A stretch of DNA of 64,000 nucleotides from Lachnospiraceae bacterium UBA3850 (GCA_002392655.1 DGHK01000016.1:48327-112326), one strand, 5' to 3'. Shown: positions 54,572-63,969, numbered from the stretch's first letter. The notes: generated by a model from the sequence alone, not told the origin. Translations and numbers: made by a program.

Positions 54572-54994
54572 ATGTATATATTAAAAACAAGATCTTCCTT
54601 TGATGGAGCTCATTTCCTCAAGGATTATAATGGCAAATGTGCCAACATCCATGGACATAGATGGGTAGTAACAGTTGAGGTTGGCTCAGAGACAGTGGAG
54701 ACCGGCGGCCCTTATAGAGGCATGGTTGTTGATTTCGGAGAGCTGAAGGGTGACCTGATGGAAGAAACTGCGAAGATGGATCATATGTGTCTGATTGAAA
54801 AGGGAAGCCTGAAACCATCAACGGTTGAAGCCCTAAATGAAGAGGGCTTTAAGCTTTTTGAACTTGATTTCAGACCTACAGCAGAAAATCTTGCGAAATA
54901 CTATTATGATGTTATGTCAACCAAAGGCTATAGCGTTGTTCGTACAAGAGTTTTCGAAACACCTGAAAACTGTGCGGAATATAGCTTGACATAG
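54572..54994 (+). CDS. queD: QueD, 6-carboxy-tetrahydropterin synthase
   Basis: Makes 6-carboxy-tetrahydropterin from 7,8-dihydroneopterin triphosphate, step two of preQ0/queuosine synthesis. The zinc ligands are His14, His27 and His29 in FDGAHFL and CANIHGHRW, and the catalytic cysteine is Cys23. The conserved DFGELKGDL and the C-terminal ETPENCAEY are also present. The 140-aa length is standard. GATGAGGTAGG precedes the ATG. It starts the queD-queE-folE-queC set; no preQ1 riboswitch is visible before it. Confidence 0.95.
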   Translation: MYILKTRSSFDGAHFLKDYNGKCANIHGHRWVVTVEVGSETVETGGPYRGMVVDFGELKGDLMEETAKMDHMCLIEKGSLKPSTVEALNEEGFKLFELDFRPTAENLAKYYYDVMSTKGYSVVRTRVFETPENCAEYSLT

Positions 54995-55038
54995 CAAAAG
55001 TAAAGTCTCTCGAAACAGTAGCATTAAAGGAAATCAAT

Positions 55039-55725
55039 ATGCATGATGTATTTCAAGTCGCTGAAAAATTCATAAGCATAAATGGCGAAGGACGATTTGC
55101 AGGAGAGCTGGCTGTATTTATCAGATTTGCGGGATGTAACCTGAACTGCAGCTATTGCGACACAGCCTGGGCTATTCCCATGGACTGTCCCAGTGAGCTT
55201 ATGAGTCTGGAGGATATAATCCGGTATGTAAACTTAGCCGGAGTCAGACGTGTTACCCTTACGGGTGGCGAGCCGCTTTTTCAGGAGAGTCTTCCGGATC
55301 TTGTGGCAGAGCTAATCGGGACGGGACATCTCGTTGAGATTGAGACAAACGGAGCAGTTGACATAACTCCATTAGCTGCGTTGGCTGATGAACTGAATCT
55401 GAATGATGAGATGGTGATTACCCTTGATTATAAATGTCCCGGAAGCGGGATGGAACAGTTCATGCTGGAGGAAAATTATGATCTGCTTGCCCCTTGTGAT
55501 GTGGTAAAGTTTGTCGTGTCGGACATAAATGATCTGGACAGGGCAAGAGATATCATCTACGAGTATGGCTTAACAGATAAGTGTGGAGTATACCTCAGTG
55601 CTGTATTTGACAGGATAACTCCTGAAGAGATAGTAGAGTATATGAAGCAGCACAGGATGAATCGTGTTGTTCATCAATTGCAGCAGCATAAGTATATATG
55701 GGCACCGGATAAACGCGGCGTATGA
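55039..55725 (+). CDS. queE: QueE, 7-carboxy-7-deazaguanine synthase
   Basis: Radical SAM enzyme that contracts the pterin ring to 7-carboxy-7-deazaguanine, 228 aa. The cluster-binding cysteines are Cys33, Cys37 and Cys40 in [14 protein letters not shown], with the family motif [17 protein letters not shown] before them and [10 protein letters not shown] after. The end [17 protein letters not shown] is typical of clostridial QueE. It is one of the Fe-S enzymes that would need the suf system in this window. It overlaps the longest possible folE start by 4 bp. Confidence 0.95.
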   Translation: MHDVFQVAEKFISINGEGRFAGELAVFIRFAGCNLNCSYCDTAWAIPMDCPSELMSLEDIIRYVNLAGVRRVTLTGGEPLFQESLPDLVAELIGTGHLVEIETNGAVDITPLAALADELNLNDEMVITLDYKCPGSGMEQFMLEENYDLLAPCDVVKFVVSDINDLDRARDIIYEYGLTDKCGVYLSAVFDRITPEEIVEYMKQHRMNRVVHQLQQHKYIWAPDKRGV

Positions 55726-55778
55726 TTAAACGTGAAAACCGGTGTAAGATAAATAATGATAAACAGATGGAGAGAAAA

Positions 55779-56441
55779 ATGGCAGTTGATCAGGAAAAGA
55801 TAAGAGAACATATCAGAGGAATTCTCGAGGCTATAGGTGAGGATCCGGACAGAGAGGGACTCAGGGAGACACCCGACAGAGTAGCCAGAATGTATAGCGA
55901 GATATTCGAGGGAATAGGTTATACAAATGACGAGATAGCCATGATGTTTAACAAAACCTTTGAAGCACCTACCAATAATGATATGGTTTTGGTAAAGGAT
56001 ATAGAGATATTCAGCCATTGCGAGCATCATATGGCGCTTATGTATGATATGAGGGTCAGTGTTGCTTATATACCGCGTGAGAGGGTTATAGGCCTCAGCA
56101 AGATAGCTCGTATCGCTGATATGGTTGGAAAGAGGCTGCAGCTTCAGGAGAAGATCGGAACAGACATAGCCTATATCATGGAGAAGGCAACGCTGTCGCC
56201 GGATGTTGCAGTAATCATAACAGGAAAACACAGCTGCATGACCTCAAGAGGTATCAAGAATACTCCGTCTGTTACACTTACAACAACCTTCAGAGGAGTA
56301 TTTAAGGAGAGTAAAGAACTTCAGGACAGAGTTTTAAGACTTGTCGATCTGAGAACCAAGACTGATGAGGATCGTCAGAAGAAGATGACAAATGAGATAT
56401 CATCTTCTGAGGTAAATGAAAGGATGATTTATGAAAAATAA
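55779..56441 (+). CDS. folE: FolE, GTP cyclohydrolase I
   Basis: Converts GTP to 7,8-dihydroneopterin triphosphate, the first step for both folate and queuosine; its place here points to queuosine. ATG at 55779 is preferred because GGAGAG lies 7 bp upstream; an ATG at 55722 overlaps the queE stop but has no ribosome binding site, giving 220 aa versus 239. The zinc and catalytic motif [12 protein letters not shown], the [17 protein letters not shown] block and the CMTSRGIKN region are intact. The 3' end overlaps queC by 11 bp. Confidence 0.94.
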   Translation: MAVDQEKIREHIRGILEAIGEDPDREGLRETPDRVARMYSEIFEGIGYTNDEIAMMFNKTFEAPTNNDMVLVKDIEIFSHCEHHMALMYDMRVSVAYIPRERVIGLSKIARIADMVGKRLQLQEKIGTDIAYIMEKATLSPDVAVIITGKHSCMTSRGIKNTPSVTLTTTFRGVFKESKELQDRVLRLVDLRTKTDEDRQKKMTNEISSSEVNERMIYEK

Positions 56442-57087
56442 GGATGAGGCTGTTGTTGTATTCAGTGGAGGCCAGGACAGCACCACGTGTCTTGCGTGGG
56501 CGCTTAATAGATACAAAAAAGTATATGCAGTATCCTTTGATTATGGACAGAGACATAAGAAGGAGCTTGAGTGTGCTGCAGAGATAGCAGGTCAGCTGGA
56601 GGTGGAACATGTGGTACTGGACCTGAAGGAGTTAAATCGCCTCGCACCGAATTCACTTACCAGAGATGATATTAAGGTGGATAAGGAAGCTCCGGAAGAG
56701 GGAACACCTAATTCCTTTGTTGAGGGAAGAAATATGCTGTTCCTTACTTATGCAGCGATATTTGCCAAAACACATGGAGTAACTGATGTGATAACCGGTG
56801 TATCACAGAGTGACTTCTCTGGTTATCCTGATTGCAGGGATATATTTATAAAGTCGCTCAATACAACTCTTAATCTTGCTATGGACTATGAGTTTGATGT
56901 TATAACTCCACTTATGTGGATTGACAAGGAAGAGACCTGGGAGCTGGCGGATGAGCTTGGTGTTTTTGATCTGGTAAGAAATAAGACTCTTACCTGTTAC
57001 AATGGAGTCATGGGGGACGGATGTGGAGAATGTCCTGCATGCAAGCTGAGACGCAGGGGGCTCGAGAATTACCTTGCACGCAGGTAG
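56431..57087 (+). CDS. queC: QueC, preQ0 synthase
   Basis: ATP-dependent enzyme that turns 7-carboxy-7-deazaguanine into 7-cyano-7-deazaguanine (preQ0), 218 aa. The PP-loop [14 protein letters not shown] is at residues 8-21, YGQRHKKEL follows, and the C-terminal zinc site is [21 protein letters not shown] lies before the ATG, which overlaps folE by 11 bp. With queD, queE and folE it completes preQ0 synthesis. QueF, Tgt and QueA are not in the window. Confidence 0.95.
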   Translation: MKNKDEAVVVFSGGQDSTTCLAWALNRYKKVYAVSFDYGQRHKKELECAAEIAGQLEVEHVVLDLKELNRLAPNSLTRDDIKVDKEAPEEGTPNSFVEGRNMLFLTYAAIFAKTHGVTDVITGVSQSDFSGYPDCRDIFIKSLNTTLNLAMDYEFDVITPLMWIDKEETWELADELGVFDLVRNKTLTCYNGVMGDGCGECPACKLRRRGLENYLARR

Positions 57088-57116
57088 GCTGTTTAGATGA
57101 CAAATGGTGAAGGAAA

Positions 57117-58046
57117 ATGACTAAAGAGAAAAAACTGCTTTTTATTATAAATCCGAAGGCCGGTAAAACGGCTATTAAAAATAAAATGAATGATATCCTG
57201 GAAATTTTTTGTAATGCAGGCTACAGAACAGAGGTTTACATAACTCATAAAGAGCAGGAAGTAGATGAAGAGTTTATCGTCAATCACGCTGAAGAGTTTG
57301 ACATAGTTGTCTGTGCAGGAGGAGATGGAACGCTCGATAACACAGTTAGCGGAGTGATGAGACTTGAGAGAAAGCTTCAGAGGCGTGTCCATATGGGTTA
57401 TATCCCATGCGGAAGTACCAACGACTATGCTAAAAGCCTGCAGATAAGCCTGGATCCTGTTGAAGCTGCAAGGGATATAGTTTCAGGACAGGTAGCACAC
57501 GTAGATGTCGGAAGACTGGAGAATGATTTCTTTATCTATGTGGCAGCATTTGGTCTCTTTACGGATGTTTCATATACAACCTCACAGAGTCTCAAGAATG
57601 CACTAGGACATGCGGCTTATGTGATTGAGGCCGGTAAGTCTGTTTTCAACATCAAGAGCTACAGACTGAAGGCGTGGTTTGATGATGAGCTTGTCGAGGG
57701 CGAGTTTATATACGGACATATAACTAACTCCCTGTCTATTGGTGGTTTCAAGAATGTCGGAGTTAAGAATATGTCATTTTGTGATGGAAAGTTTGAGTCC
57801 ATCCTTGTAAGAAAGCCGAATAATCCGGCGGATCTGAACAAAATAGTCGGAGGTCTTCTTACGGATAAAATGAAGGATGAGTATATAGTATTTAAGGAAT
57901 CTTCACGTGTTGTTATCAAGAGTGAAGAAGAGATTCCATGGACGCTGGACGGAGAGTATGGTGGCAGCTTCAAGACCACTCGTATCATCAATATCCAGAA
58001 GGCTCTATCGATAATGGTAAGGAACAAAAAGCTTATTTCAGGGTAG
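57117..58046 (+). CDS. Diacylglycerol kinase-family lipid kinase
   Basis: A 309-aa YegS/BmrU-type lipid kinase. The nucleotide-binding motif CAGGDGTLDNT is near residues 67-77, the conserved PCGSTNDYAKSL near 99-110, and the C-terminal LDGEYGG near 279. It phosphorylates diacylglycerol or a related lipid at the membrane. It begins 30 bp after queC but shows no functional link to queuosine. A polysaccharide cluster follows. Confidence 0.9.
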   Translation: MTKEKKLLFIINPKAGKTAIKNKMNDILEIFCNAGYRTEVYITHKEQEVDEEFIVNHAEEFDIVVCAGGDGTLDNTVSGVMRLERKLQRRVHMGYIPCGSTNDYAKSLQISLDPVEAARDIVSGQVAHVDVGRLENDFFIYVAAFGLFTDVSYTTSQSLKNALGHAAYVIEAGKSVFNIKSYRLKAWFDDELVEGEFIYGHITNSLSIGGFKNVGVKNMSFCDGKFESILVRKPNNPADLNKIVGGLLTDKMKDEYIVFKESSRVVIKSEEEIPWTLDGEYGGSFKTTRIINIQKALSIMVRNKKLISG

Positions 58047-58106
58047 AAACTTTAGACCTTTTGTCCTATAATTATCGTAGTTATGTCTATATACAGGAGA
58101 TAACAG

Positions 58107-59510
58107 ATGAAAGAAAAGCTGAAACAGTGTGAGAACCTGATAGTTCTCCTCTTTAAGCTAATTTTATATTTCTTAATATTCTGGATATTTTACAGACTTT
58201 ATGCGATTCAGAACTGGCAGCTGCTTGTTGTTTCCAGAACGGCAGCCGTAACTATACTCAGTTACCTGATATCGGGATATCTGTTTGTTAAAATATACGG
58301 AGGATATGATATAGGTAAGCGTAAGAGCAAGCCTATCATTATCTCTCTTTCACTTGCTGCGGTTATGACGGATCTTGTAGCATACATCATGCTCTGTGTC
58401 ATGAACACAAATGATGCCAACAATGCTACATTTACCCTTGAACAGCCGTGGCTGCTTTTGATTGTATTTGCTATTCAGATTATTGTTATCCAGCTGGCCG
58501 TTTATGGCGGTAACTGGGTATATTTCAAGATATACGATCCGGAGAAATGTTTGATCATCACATCCTCACAGCGTTCTCTGAAGGAAATCAGTACAAGTGT
58601 TCGTAAGTACAGACTTCAGTTCAGGATATGCAGGAACATGGACTACAGAAATGAGAGTTTGCGCGAGGTTATTCCGAAGTATGATACTATCTTCATCTAC
58701 GATGTTCCAATCAAGGAGAGAACGCAGATAGTTGAGTTCTGTTATCAGAATATGAAGAATGTTTATATTAATCCTGAGATGGCGGATGTGGTTGAACTGA
58801 ATTCAAGTCATGTAATGCTGGACGACCTGTCACTGCTCAGACTTTCATCTCTTGGACTTACTGCAGAGCAGAAGTTTATCAAGAGAGCATTTGACATCCT
58901 GCTTTCAGCTATAGCACTGATTCTGACTGCACCATTTACTCTGATTGCTGCAATAGCTATCAAGATTGAGGACGGCGGCAAGGTCTTCTTCAAACAGAAC
59001 AGAGCTACGAGAGGTGGTAGGATATTCTCGGTTTACAAGCTTCGTACTATGAAGGAAAATGTAGACAATTATCTCTCAGTCGTTGACGATGACAGAATCA
59101 CCAAGGTTGGTAAGATACTTAGACGTTTCAGGATAGATGAGATACCTCAGTTCATAAATGTTATCAAGGGCGATATGTCTATAGTCGGACCAAGACCTGA
59201 GATGCTCGCGAATATATTTAACTATACGAATGACCTGCCGGAGTTCGAGTACAGACTTCGTGTTAAGGCGGGTATAACAGGATATGCGCAGATAGCCGGA
59301 AAGTATAACACTTCTCCGAGGGACAAGCTGGTTCTTGACCTGATGTATATCGAGGAGTACAGCTTCTGGCTGGATATTAAGCTTTTGTTCCAGACCTTGA
59401 TCGTTATTTTCAAGAAGGATTCGACAGAGGCCTTCAGTAATGAAACGGATGAGAAGTACGAGAAGTATGAAAAATTCTATGATTCATTTTATTCGGGGGA
59501 GACGGAATGA
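58107..59510 (+). CDS. Polyprenyl-phosphate sugar-1-phosphate transferase
   Basis: A 467-aa WbaP/CpsE-type priming enzyme that loads the first sugar phosphate onto undecaprenyl phosphate for surface polysaccharide. Four or five N-terminal membrane segments (about residues 10-140) and a middle nucleotide-binding-like domain precede the catalytic part from about 255: KRAFDILLSAIALILTAPF, GGKVFFKQNR, YKLRTM, RRFRIDEIPQFINVIKGD, SIVGPRPE and the end YIEEYSFWLDIKLL. It overlaps the following GT2 gene by 4 bp. Confidence 0.92.
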   Translation: MKEKLKQCENLIVLLFKLILYFLIFWIFYRLYAIQNWQLLVVSRTAAVTILSYLISGYLFVKIYGGYDIGKRKSKPIIISLSLAAVMTDLVAYIMLCVMNTNDANNATFTLEQPWLLLIVFAIQIIVIQLAVYGGNWVYFKIYDPEKCLIITSSQRSLKEISTSVRKYRLQFRICRNMDYRNESLREVIPKYDTIFIYDVPIKERTQIVEFCYQNMKNVYINPEMADVVELNSSHVMLDDLSLLRLSSLGLTAEQKFIKRAFDILLSAIALILTAPFTLIAAIAIKIEDGGKVFFKQNRATRGGRIFSVYKLRTMKENVDNYLSVVDDDRITKVGKILRRFRIDEIPQFINVIKGDMSIVGPRPEMLANIFNYTNDLPEFEYRLRVKAGITGYAQIAGKYNTSPRDKLVLDLMYIEEYSFWLDIKLLFQTLIVIFKKDSTEAFSNETDEKYEKYEKFYDSFYSGETE

Positions 59511-60481
59511 TAGATATACTTTTAGCAACATATAATGGTGAGAAGTATATAGATAAACAGATAAAGTCACTTGTGACACAGAGCACAGATTCGATAGATC
59601 AGGATATCAGACTGATAATCAGAGATGACGGTTCGGAAGATGCGACTCTGGATATAATAAAAAAGAGACTGGATTATTACAGGGCAAAGAGAGAGTGCCC
59701 GATAGATGTTCACATCATAAATGATGGGATTAAAACAGGCTCTCCGTCAGGAAACTTTCTGAAGCTTCTGCATATCTCTGAGGCAGACTATGTTATGTTC
59801 TCGGATCAGGATGATATGTGGTATAGGAGAAAGACGGAGACTACCTATAAGAAGATGAAGGAGCTTGAGAAGAAGTACGGCAAGGAAACTCCGCTTCTGG
59901 TCCATACGGATCTTGCGCTTATGGATGAAGAGGGAAGGAAGATAGCTGCATCCTTCTATGATTACCAGAAGCTTCCGAAGCAGGATAAGCTGAATCAGCT
60001 GCTTATACAAAATACCGTAACCGGATGTACAGTGATGATGAATAAGGCTGCAGTCAGTCTCATGAAGAAGGCACCGCAGTCAGAGATGATACTTATGTAT
60101 GATCATTATGCAGCAGTGCTTGTTGCAGCAACGGGCTATGTTGCATTTATCGATGAGGCGCTTATAAGATACAGACAGCATAGCGGAAATGTAGTTGGCG
60201 CCCATGCGGCCGGAAGCTCGGCTGAGTATAAGTCCCGTATAAGCAAGGGCAGAGACAGATTTCTCAAGGATATGGATCTCAGCTATAGACAGACGGGCTA
60301 TATCGTAAAGAGATACGAGGAAGAGATAAAAAAAGCCAGAGGCGAGAAAACTGTTGAGATAATGAAGGAGTATTCGGACCTGATAATGGCTGATAAGCTG
60401 AAGAAGATAGAGTTCTTCAAGAAGTATGATGTGTATAAGCATGGAAGTATAAAGAAGGCAGTGCAGATGCTGTGGTGCTGA
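59507..60481 (+). CDS. Glycosyltransferase family 2 (rhamnosyltransferase-like)
   Basis: A 324-aa cytoplasmic GT-A glycosyltransferase. The start ILLATYNGEKYIDKQIKSL, the IIRDDGSEDATLD metal region, VMFSDQDDMWYRRKT and the later TGCTVMMNKAA are typical of rhamnosyl- and related transferases of O-antigen and capsule clusters. The donor and acceptor sugars cannot be read. Coupled to the preceding sugar transferase by an ATGA overlap. Confidence 0.9.
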   Translation: MIDILLATYNGEKYIDKQIKSLVTQSTDSIDQDIRLIIRDDGSEDATLDIIKKRLDYYRAKRECPIDVHIINDGIKTGSPSGNFLKLLHISEADYVMFSDQDDMWYRRKTETTYKKMKELEKKYGKETPLLVHTDLALMDEEGRKIAASFYDYQKLPKQDKLNQLLIQNTVTGCTVMMNKAAVSLMKKAPQSEMILMYDHYAAVLVAATGYVAFIDEALIRYRQHSGNVVGAHAAGSSAEYKSRISKGRDRFLKDMDLSYRQTGYIVKRYEEEIKKARGEKTVEIMKEYSDLIMADKLKKIEFFKKYDVYKHGSIKKAVQMLWC

Positions 60482-60528
60482 CATAGACCATCTGTGGCAG
60501 TAGATCTGAGTGGAGTAGTTAAGAATAT

Positions 60529-61290
60529 ATGAAGATAACAGGAAGTATAGTTACATATAACAACGAAAAAACCATAGATAAGTGCATATCTACTGTTCTT
60601 GAGCAGACCTCCGGGAAGGACTACGAGTTTAGTCTCTACGTTTATGACAATGCGTCAACTGATGGTACGGTATCTCTGATTGAGAAGAAGTATCCACAGG
60701 TGAAGATACTGAAGGGAGACACGAATAAGGGCTTCGGAGCGGGACATAATGCTATAATCAAGCGAGTTAAGTCTGATTATCATTTTGTCATCAATCCGGA
60801 TATTTATGTCGATATGGATACCTTCGCTCGGCTTACTGATTATCTGAAGGATAATCCTGATATAGGGCTTATCACTCCGATGGTACTGAACACGGATGGT
60901 ACGGAGCAGTTTCTGCCGAAGTATTGCCCGACGATAAGATATGTAATCATAAGTAAGTTCCCGGGCTTCAGATATCTGAGAAGGAGATATACACGTCAGG
61001 ATGAGGGGCTGTCGGAGCCTACTGAGATTCAGTTCTGTACGGGTTGCTTCTTTGGAGCCAAGACTGCATTTCTCAAGGAGATGAAGGGCTTCAGCAACAG
61101 ATATTTTATGTATTGTGAGGATTCGGATCTATCGAAAAGAGTGCTGGCACTTCCGAAGAAGATAATTTTTTATCCTGATGCGACGATATATCACAACTGG
61201 CAGAGGGATAATACAGGAAATCTGAAGGGCATATTCCGATTCCTTAGATCACTTTTGGTATTCTTCAGAAAATGGGGATGGAAGTTTTGA
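60529..61290 (+). CDS. Glycosyltransferase family 2
   Basis: A 253-aa GT2 enzyme of the WcaE/RfbF-like group. The start GSIVTYNNEKTIDKCI, the VYDNASTDGTVSLIE acidic region, NKGFGAGHN, INPDIYVD and GFSNRYFMYCEDSDLSKRV are characteristic of rhamnosyltransferases acting on surface polysaccharide. It follows the other GT2 gene by 47 bp and its end overlaps the next gene. No flippase or polymerase gene for the polysaccharide is in the window. Confidence 0.9.
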   Translation: MKITGSIVTYNNEKTIDKCISTVLEQTSGKDYEFSLYVYDNASTDGTVSLIEKKYPQVKILKGDTNKGFGAGHNAIIKRVKSDYHFVINPDIYVDMDTFARLTDYLKDNPDIGLITPMVLNTDGTEQFLPKYCPTIRYVIISKFPGFRYLRRRYTRQDEGLSEPTEIQFCTGCFFGAKTAFLKEMKGFSNRYFMYCEDSDLSKRVLALPKKIIFYPDATIYHNWQRDNTGNLKGIFRFLRSLLVFFRKWGWKF

Positions 61291-61934
61291 TAAAGAAGCT
61301 GTTAAAGGTAAATCTTATAAATATAGCTATCCTTGGTATAATCGGTGTATTTCATTATGCTACGGACAAAATGTTCAGTACACATGACGGAACAGGCAAT
61401 ATGAGCAGCCTTGCGATGATCATTACACTGGTACTGCTTGTGGGCTGGGCTGCATTTACCATCTATTCTAATTATGTGGTGGTGAAGGAGGACAAGCTTG
61501 AGGACAAGCAGACTCTGATGAAGCTCAGAAATCGCGTAGTGCATGCCGGGCGTAAGGATAGATTCACTGCTGAGAGAAAGCATATGTTGGATATGCTGGA
61601 GAGTATCCAGAGCAGGGAAGCATATTTTCTCTCAGAGGACAGAGATGAGAGAGTGAAGGAGCTTTATCTCCTCACGCAGAATCAGCTGGTGAGAAATATA
61701 ACTAATGCCGTTGAATATATGGAGTCCTTTGATTATATAACCGGAAAGGATTCCGGATATTTGGGTGAGGTACTCGGTGATTCCCAGTATCTGTTGGATC
61801 GCTTCAACAAGCTGGCTGAACTCTCGGTAACCTATGATGATACATCTCTTGATTATGATACTCAGGAGATAGAGGATATGATAAATAATCTGGAACTTAT
61901 GAGAAAAACAGGAAAGGCTAAGTTGGAATTATGA
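61272..61934 (+). CDS. Two-helix membrane protein of unknown function
   Basis: Up to 220 aa. Two membrane segments near residues 15-30 and 42-65 are followed by a soluble helical domain of about 150 residues with no motif I recognise (LRNRVVHAGRKDRFTAER, LLTQNQLVRNITNAVEY). It overlaps the glycosyltransferase by 19 bp; a later TTG at 61287 overlapping that stop (TTGA) with a weak GGGATGGAAG ahead is an alternative start. It is coupled to the VWA gene by an ATGA overlap, so the two probably act together. A relation to XpaC-type proteins near TelA genes is possible but not shown. Confidence 0.55.
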   Translation: MGMEVLIKKLLKVNLINIAILGIIGVFHYATDKMFSTHDGTGNMSSLAMIITLVLLVGWAAFTIYSNYVVVKEDKLEDKQTLMKLRNRVVHAGRKDRFTAERKHMLDMLESIQSREAYFLSEDRDERVKELYLLTQNQLVRNITNAVEYMESFDYITGKDSGYLGEVLGDSQYLLDRFNKLAELSVTYDDTSLDYDTQEIEDMINNLELMRKTGKAKLEL

Positions 61935-63571
61935 AGAAGACAAATAAAGTTATTGTAATGGGAGTGGCTTTTGCAGTAGTGATAATAGTGCTGCTGTTTT
62001 CATTTGTTATATTCAAAAGCTCTTCCAAGGGTAAAACAACAGATTCGATGCTTAAGAAGATCAAGGTAACGAAGCAGAGCCCTGTGAAGGCACCAATATC
62101 ACTTGATGATAACACTCTGTTTGACGAGCTTCCTGAGATTACCAAGTATCCGCTTGCAGTAGAAGGAAAAGGTGACGTGGTAATCGAGATTATGACATCT
62201 CCTGAAAAGGCCGGACAAAATTATGAGTCATGGCTTATTGATGTGGCTGAGAAGTTTAATGAAGAGGGCTATACAACAGAAGCGGGGCTTAGTATAGGAC
62301 TTTCAGTCCGTCCGGTTACTTCCGGTCTTGCAGCTGACTATATCATATCCGGCAAGCATACACCTCAGCTTTTTACACCATCGAATTATCTCTGGGGTGA
62401 GTACATCAACGCAAATGGCGGTGATGTTACTGTGAAGAGTGACAGGCTTGTCGGTAATACCGCAGGTCTTCTTATAAGCAAGAACAGTACTTATAAAACA
62501 TATGACGATATCATCGGAGCAGTTAAGAAGGGCGAGATTAACATAGGTTATACAAACCCTCAGACAAGTTCGACCGGAATGAACCTACTTCTTTCCATAC
62601 TGAAGGATGGCGATGATGATATGTTCAGTGATAAAGCTGTTGAGAGCTTTACTACATTTCAGCAGAATATTCCTTTTGTTGCATATAATACTATGCAGAT
62701 GAGAGACAGTGCAAAGAAGGGTACCCTCGACGGTATGATCCTGGAGTATCAGACTTATATTAATGAGGACAATGTAAACAAGATGTATGATTTTGTTCCA
62801 TTTGGTGTGAGACACGATAATCCGCTTTATACAGTTAACGAGAGCAACCTGACTGATGAAGAGCTTGAGGCTATTGATATAATCACAGACTACTGTCTGA
62901 GTGGTGATATGCAGACAATCGCTACAAAGTACGGCTTCAATGCAAACAATGACTATAAGTCAGAGGATTCATTTACCGGTGCTGAGGTTAACAAGGCACT
63001 TGAGATATACAAGGCAAATAAGGATAATGGTCAGGATATCATAGCAGTATTCGTTGCAGACTGCAGCGGAAGTATGTATGGTGATCCACTTAACAGACTT
63101 AAGGATTCACTCTCGAATGGTATGCAGTATATCAACGAGAATAACTATGTTGGACTTGTCAGCTACAGTGATGATGTAAGCATCGAGGTTCCTATCAATA
63201 AGTTTGACCTGGATCAGAAGGCCTTCTTCCAGGGAGGAATCAACCGACTGCAGGCGAATGGCTCTACAGCGAGTTATGATGCTATCGTGGTAGCAATGGA
63301 TATGATTGAAAAAGCTAAGAAGGATCATCCGGATGCGAAGCCGATGATATTCCTCCTGAGCGATGGTCAGCAGAATATAGGCTATAGTCTGGAGACTATC
63401 AAGCCTGCACTTAAGGATTCCAAGATTCCTGTCTACACTATAAGCTACACAGCTGAGGCAGATACCACAGCTATGAAGGAGCTTTCAGAGGTAAATGAGG
63501 CAGCGACCATCAACGCAGACAGCGAGGATATCGTATACAAGATGAAGAGTCTGTTTAATTCTCAGATGTAA
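61931..63571 (+). CDS. Membrane-anchored solute-binding domain fused to VWA domain
   Basis: A 546-aa protein with an N-terminal membrane helix (about 7-27). Residues about 70-345 resemble a type II periplasmic-binding-protein fold (VVIEIMTSPEKAGQNYESWL, LFTPSNYLWGEY, GNTAGLLISKNSTYKTYDDI, INIGYTNPQTSSTGMNLLLS). Residues about 365-545 form a VWA domain with an intact MIDAS motif DCSGSMYG near 376 and SDGQQNIG near 475. The fusion joins ligand capture to a metal-dependent adhesion module. It ends with a terminator 60 bp later. The function is unknown. Confidence 0.82.
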   Translation: MKKTNKVIVMGVAFAVVIIVLLFSFVIFKSSSKGKTTDSMLKKIKVTKQSPVKAPISLDDNTLFDELPEITKYPLAVEGKGDVVIEIMTSPEKAGQNYESWLIDVAEKFNEEGYTTEAGLSIGLSVRPVTSGLAADYIISGKHTPQLFTPSNYLWGEYINANGGDVTVKSDRLVGNTAGLLISKNSTYKTYDDIIGAVKKGEINIGYTNPQTSSTGMNLLLSILKDGDDDMFSDKAVESFTTFQQNIPFVAYNTMQMRDSAKKGTLDGMILEYQTYINEDNVNKMYDFVPFGVRHDNPLYTVNESNLTDEELEAIDIITDYCLSGDMQTIATKYGFNANNDYKSEDSFTGAEVNKALEIYKANKDNGQDIIAVFVADCSGSMYGDPLNRLKDSLSNGMQYINENNYVGLVSYSDDVSIEVPINKFDLDQKAFFQGGINRLQANGSTASYDAIVVAMDMIEKAKKDHPDAKPMIFLLSDGQQNIGYSLETIKPALKDSKIPVYTISYTAEADTTAMKELSEVNEAATINADSEDIVYKMKSLFNSQM

Positions 63572-63632
63572 TTCAAAGCTTGAAAAACAAAAAGTATAAG
63601 ATCTAATAAAAGTTTAAGACTTAATAAAAGGG

Positions 63633-63665
63633 AAATCCCCGCCTTCGTAAAGAAGACGGGGATTT
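63633..63665. terminator. Bidirectional terminator between the VWA gene and the GG-leader peptide gene
   Basis: AAATCCCCGCCTTC (63633-63646) and GAAGACGGGGATTT (63652-63665) pair over 14 bp, with one G-T, around a 5-nt loop. A- and T-rich flanks allow function for both convergent genes. Confidence 0.88.
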
Positions 63666-63697
63666 TGTATAGTGGTTCATGAGAAAGTGGATCTAGA

Positions 63698-63883
63698 TTA
63701 AGCACCCACAGAGAAGCGTTTTCCGCAACCTCTGCAGTTGAATACACCTATCTCATCATGGTCGTATACGAACGATACGTTCGAACTTCCACAATGTGGA
63801 CAAGTAACTCCGTACTCGTTATCTCCTCCAGTTACATTCTCGAGATTCTCGCTGTTTAATACCTTGTTCTCTTCATTCTTCAT
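63698..63883 (-). CDS. Double-glycine leader peptide with zinc-ribbon-like core
   Basis: A 61-aa peptide that I do not recognise as a known family. ATG at 63883 is chosen because AAGGAGAA lies 8 bp upstream; a frame extended to 63937 would read through that site. Residues 1-20 read like a bacteriocin or RiPP leader, KVLNSENLENVTGG, ending in a double glycine. Residues 21-61 carry CPHCG (Cys28, Cys31) and CRGCGKRF (Cys50, Cys53), the spacing of a zinc ribbon. It could be an exported zinc-binding peptide cut after Gly-Gly, or a small zinc-ribbon protein with an accidental leader-like start. No export ABC transporter or modifying enzyme lies in the window. Confidence 0.75.
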   Translation of the reverse strand: MKNEENKVLNSENLENVTGGDNEYGVTCPHCGSSNVSFVYDHDEIGVFNCRGCGKRFSVGA

Positions 63884-63935
63884 AATACTTTTCTCCTTCC
63901 AATTTGTGAATAGTTGCTTGTTTGTTTCTGATAAC

Positions 63936-63969
63936 ACTATATCACTTATTTTGTCACAGTTGTGTCACA
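63936..63969 (-). promoter_or_regulatory. Promoter region with tandem TGTGACA repeats for the GG-leader gene
   Basis: Read on the - strand, TGTGACA occurs at 63963-63969 and again at 63952-63958, an 11-bp period, followed after 10 bp by a -10-like TATAGT (63936-63941). No good -35 box is present, so the repeats may bind an activator. The region beyond 63970 is AT-rich and cut by the window edge. Confidence 0.45.
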
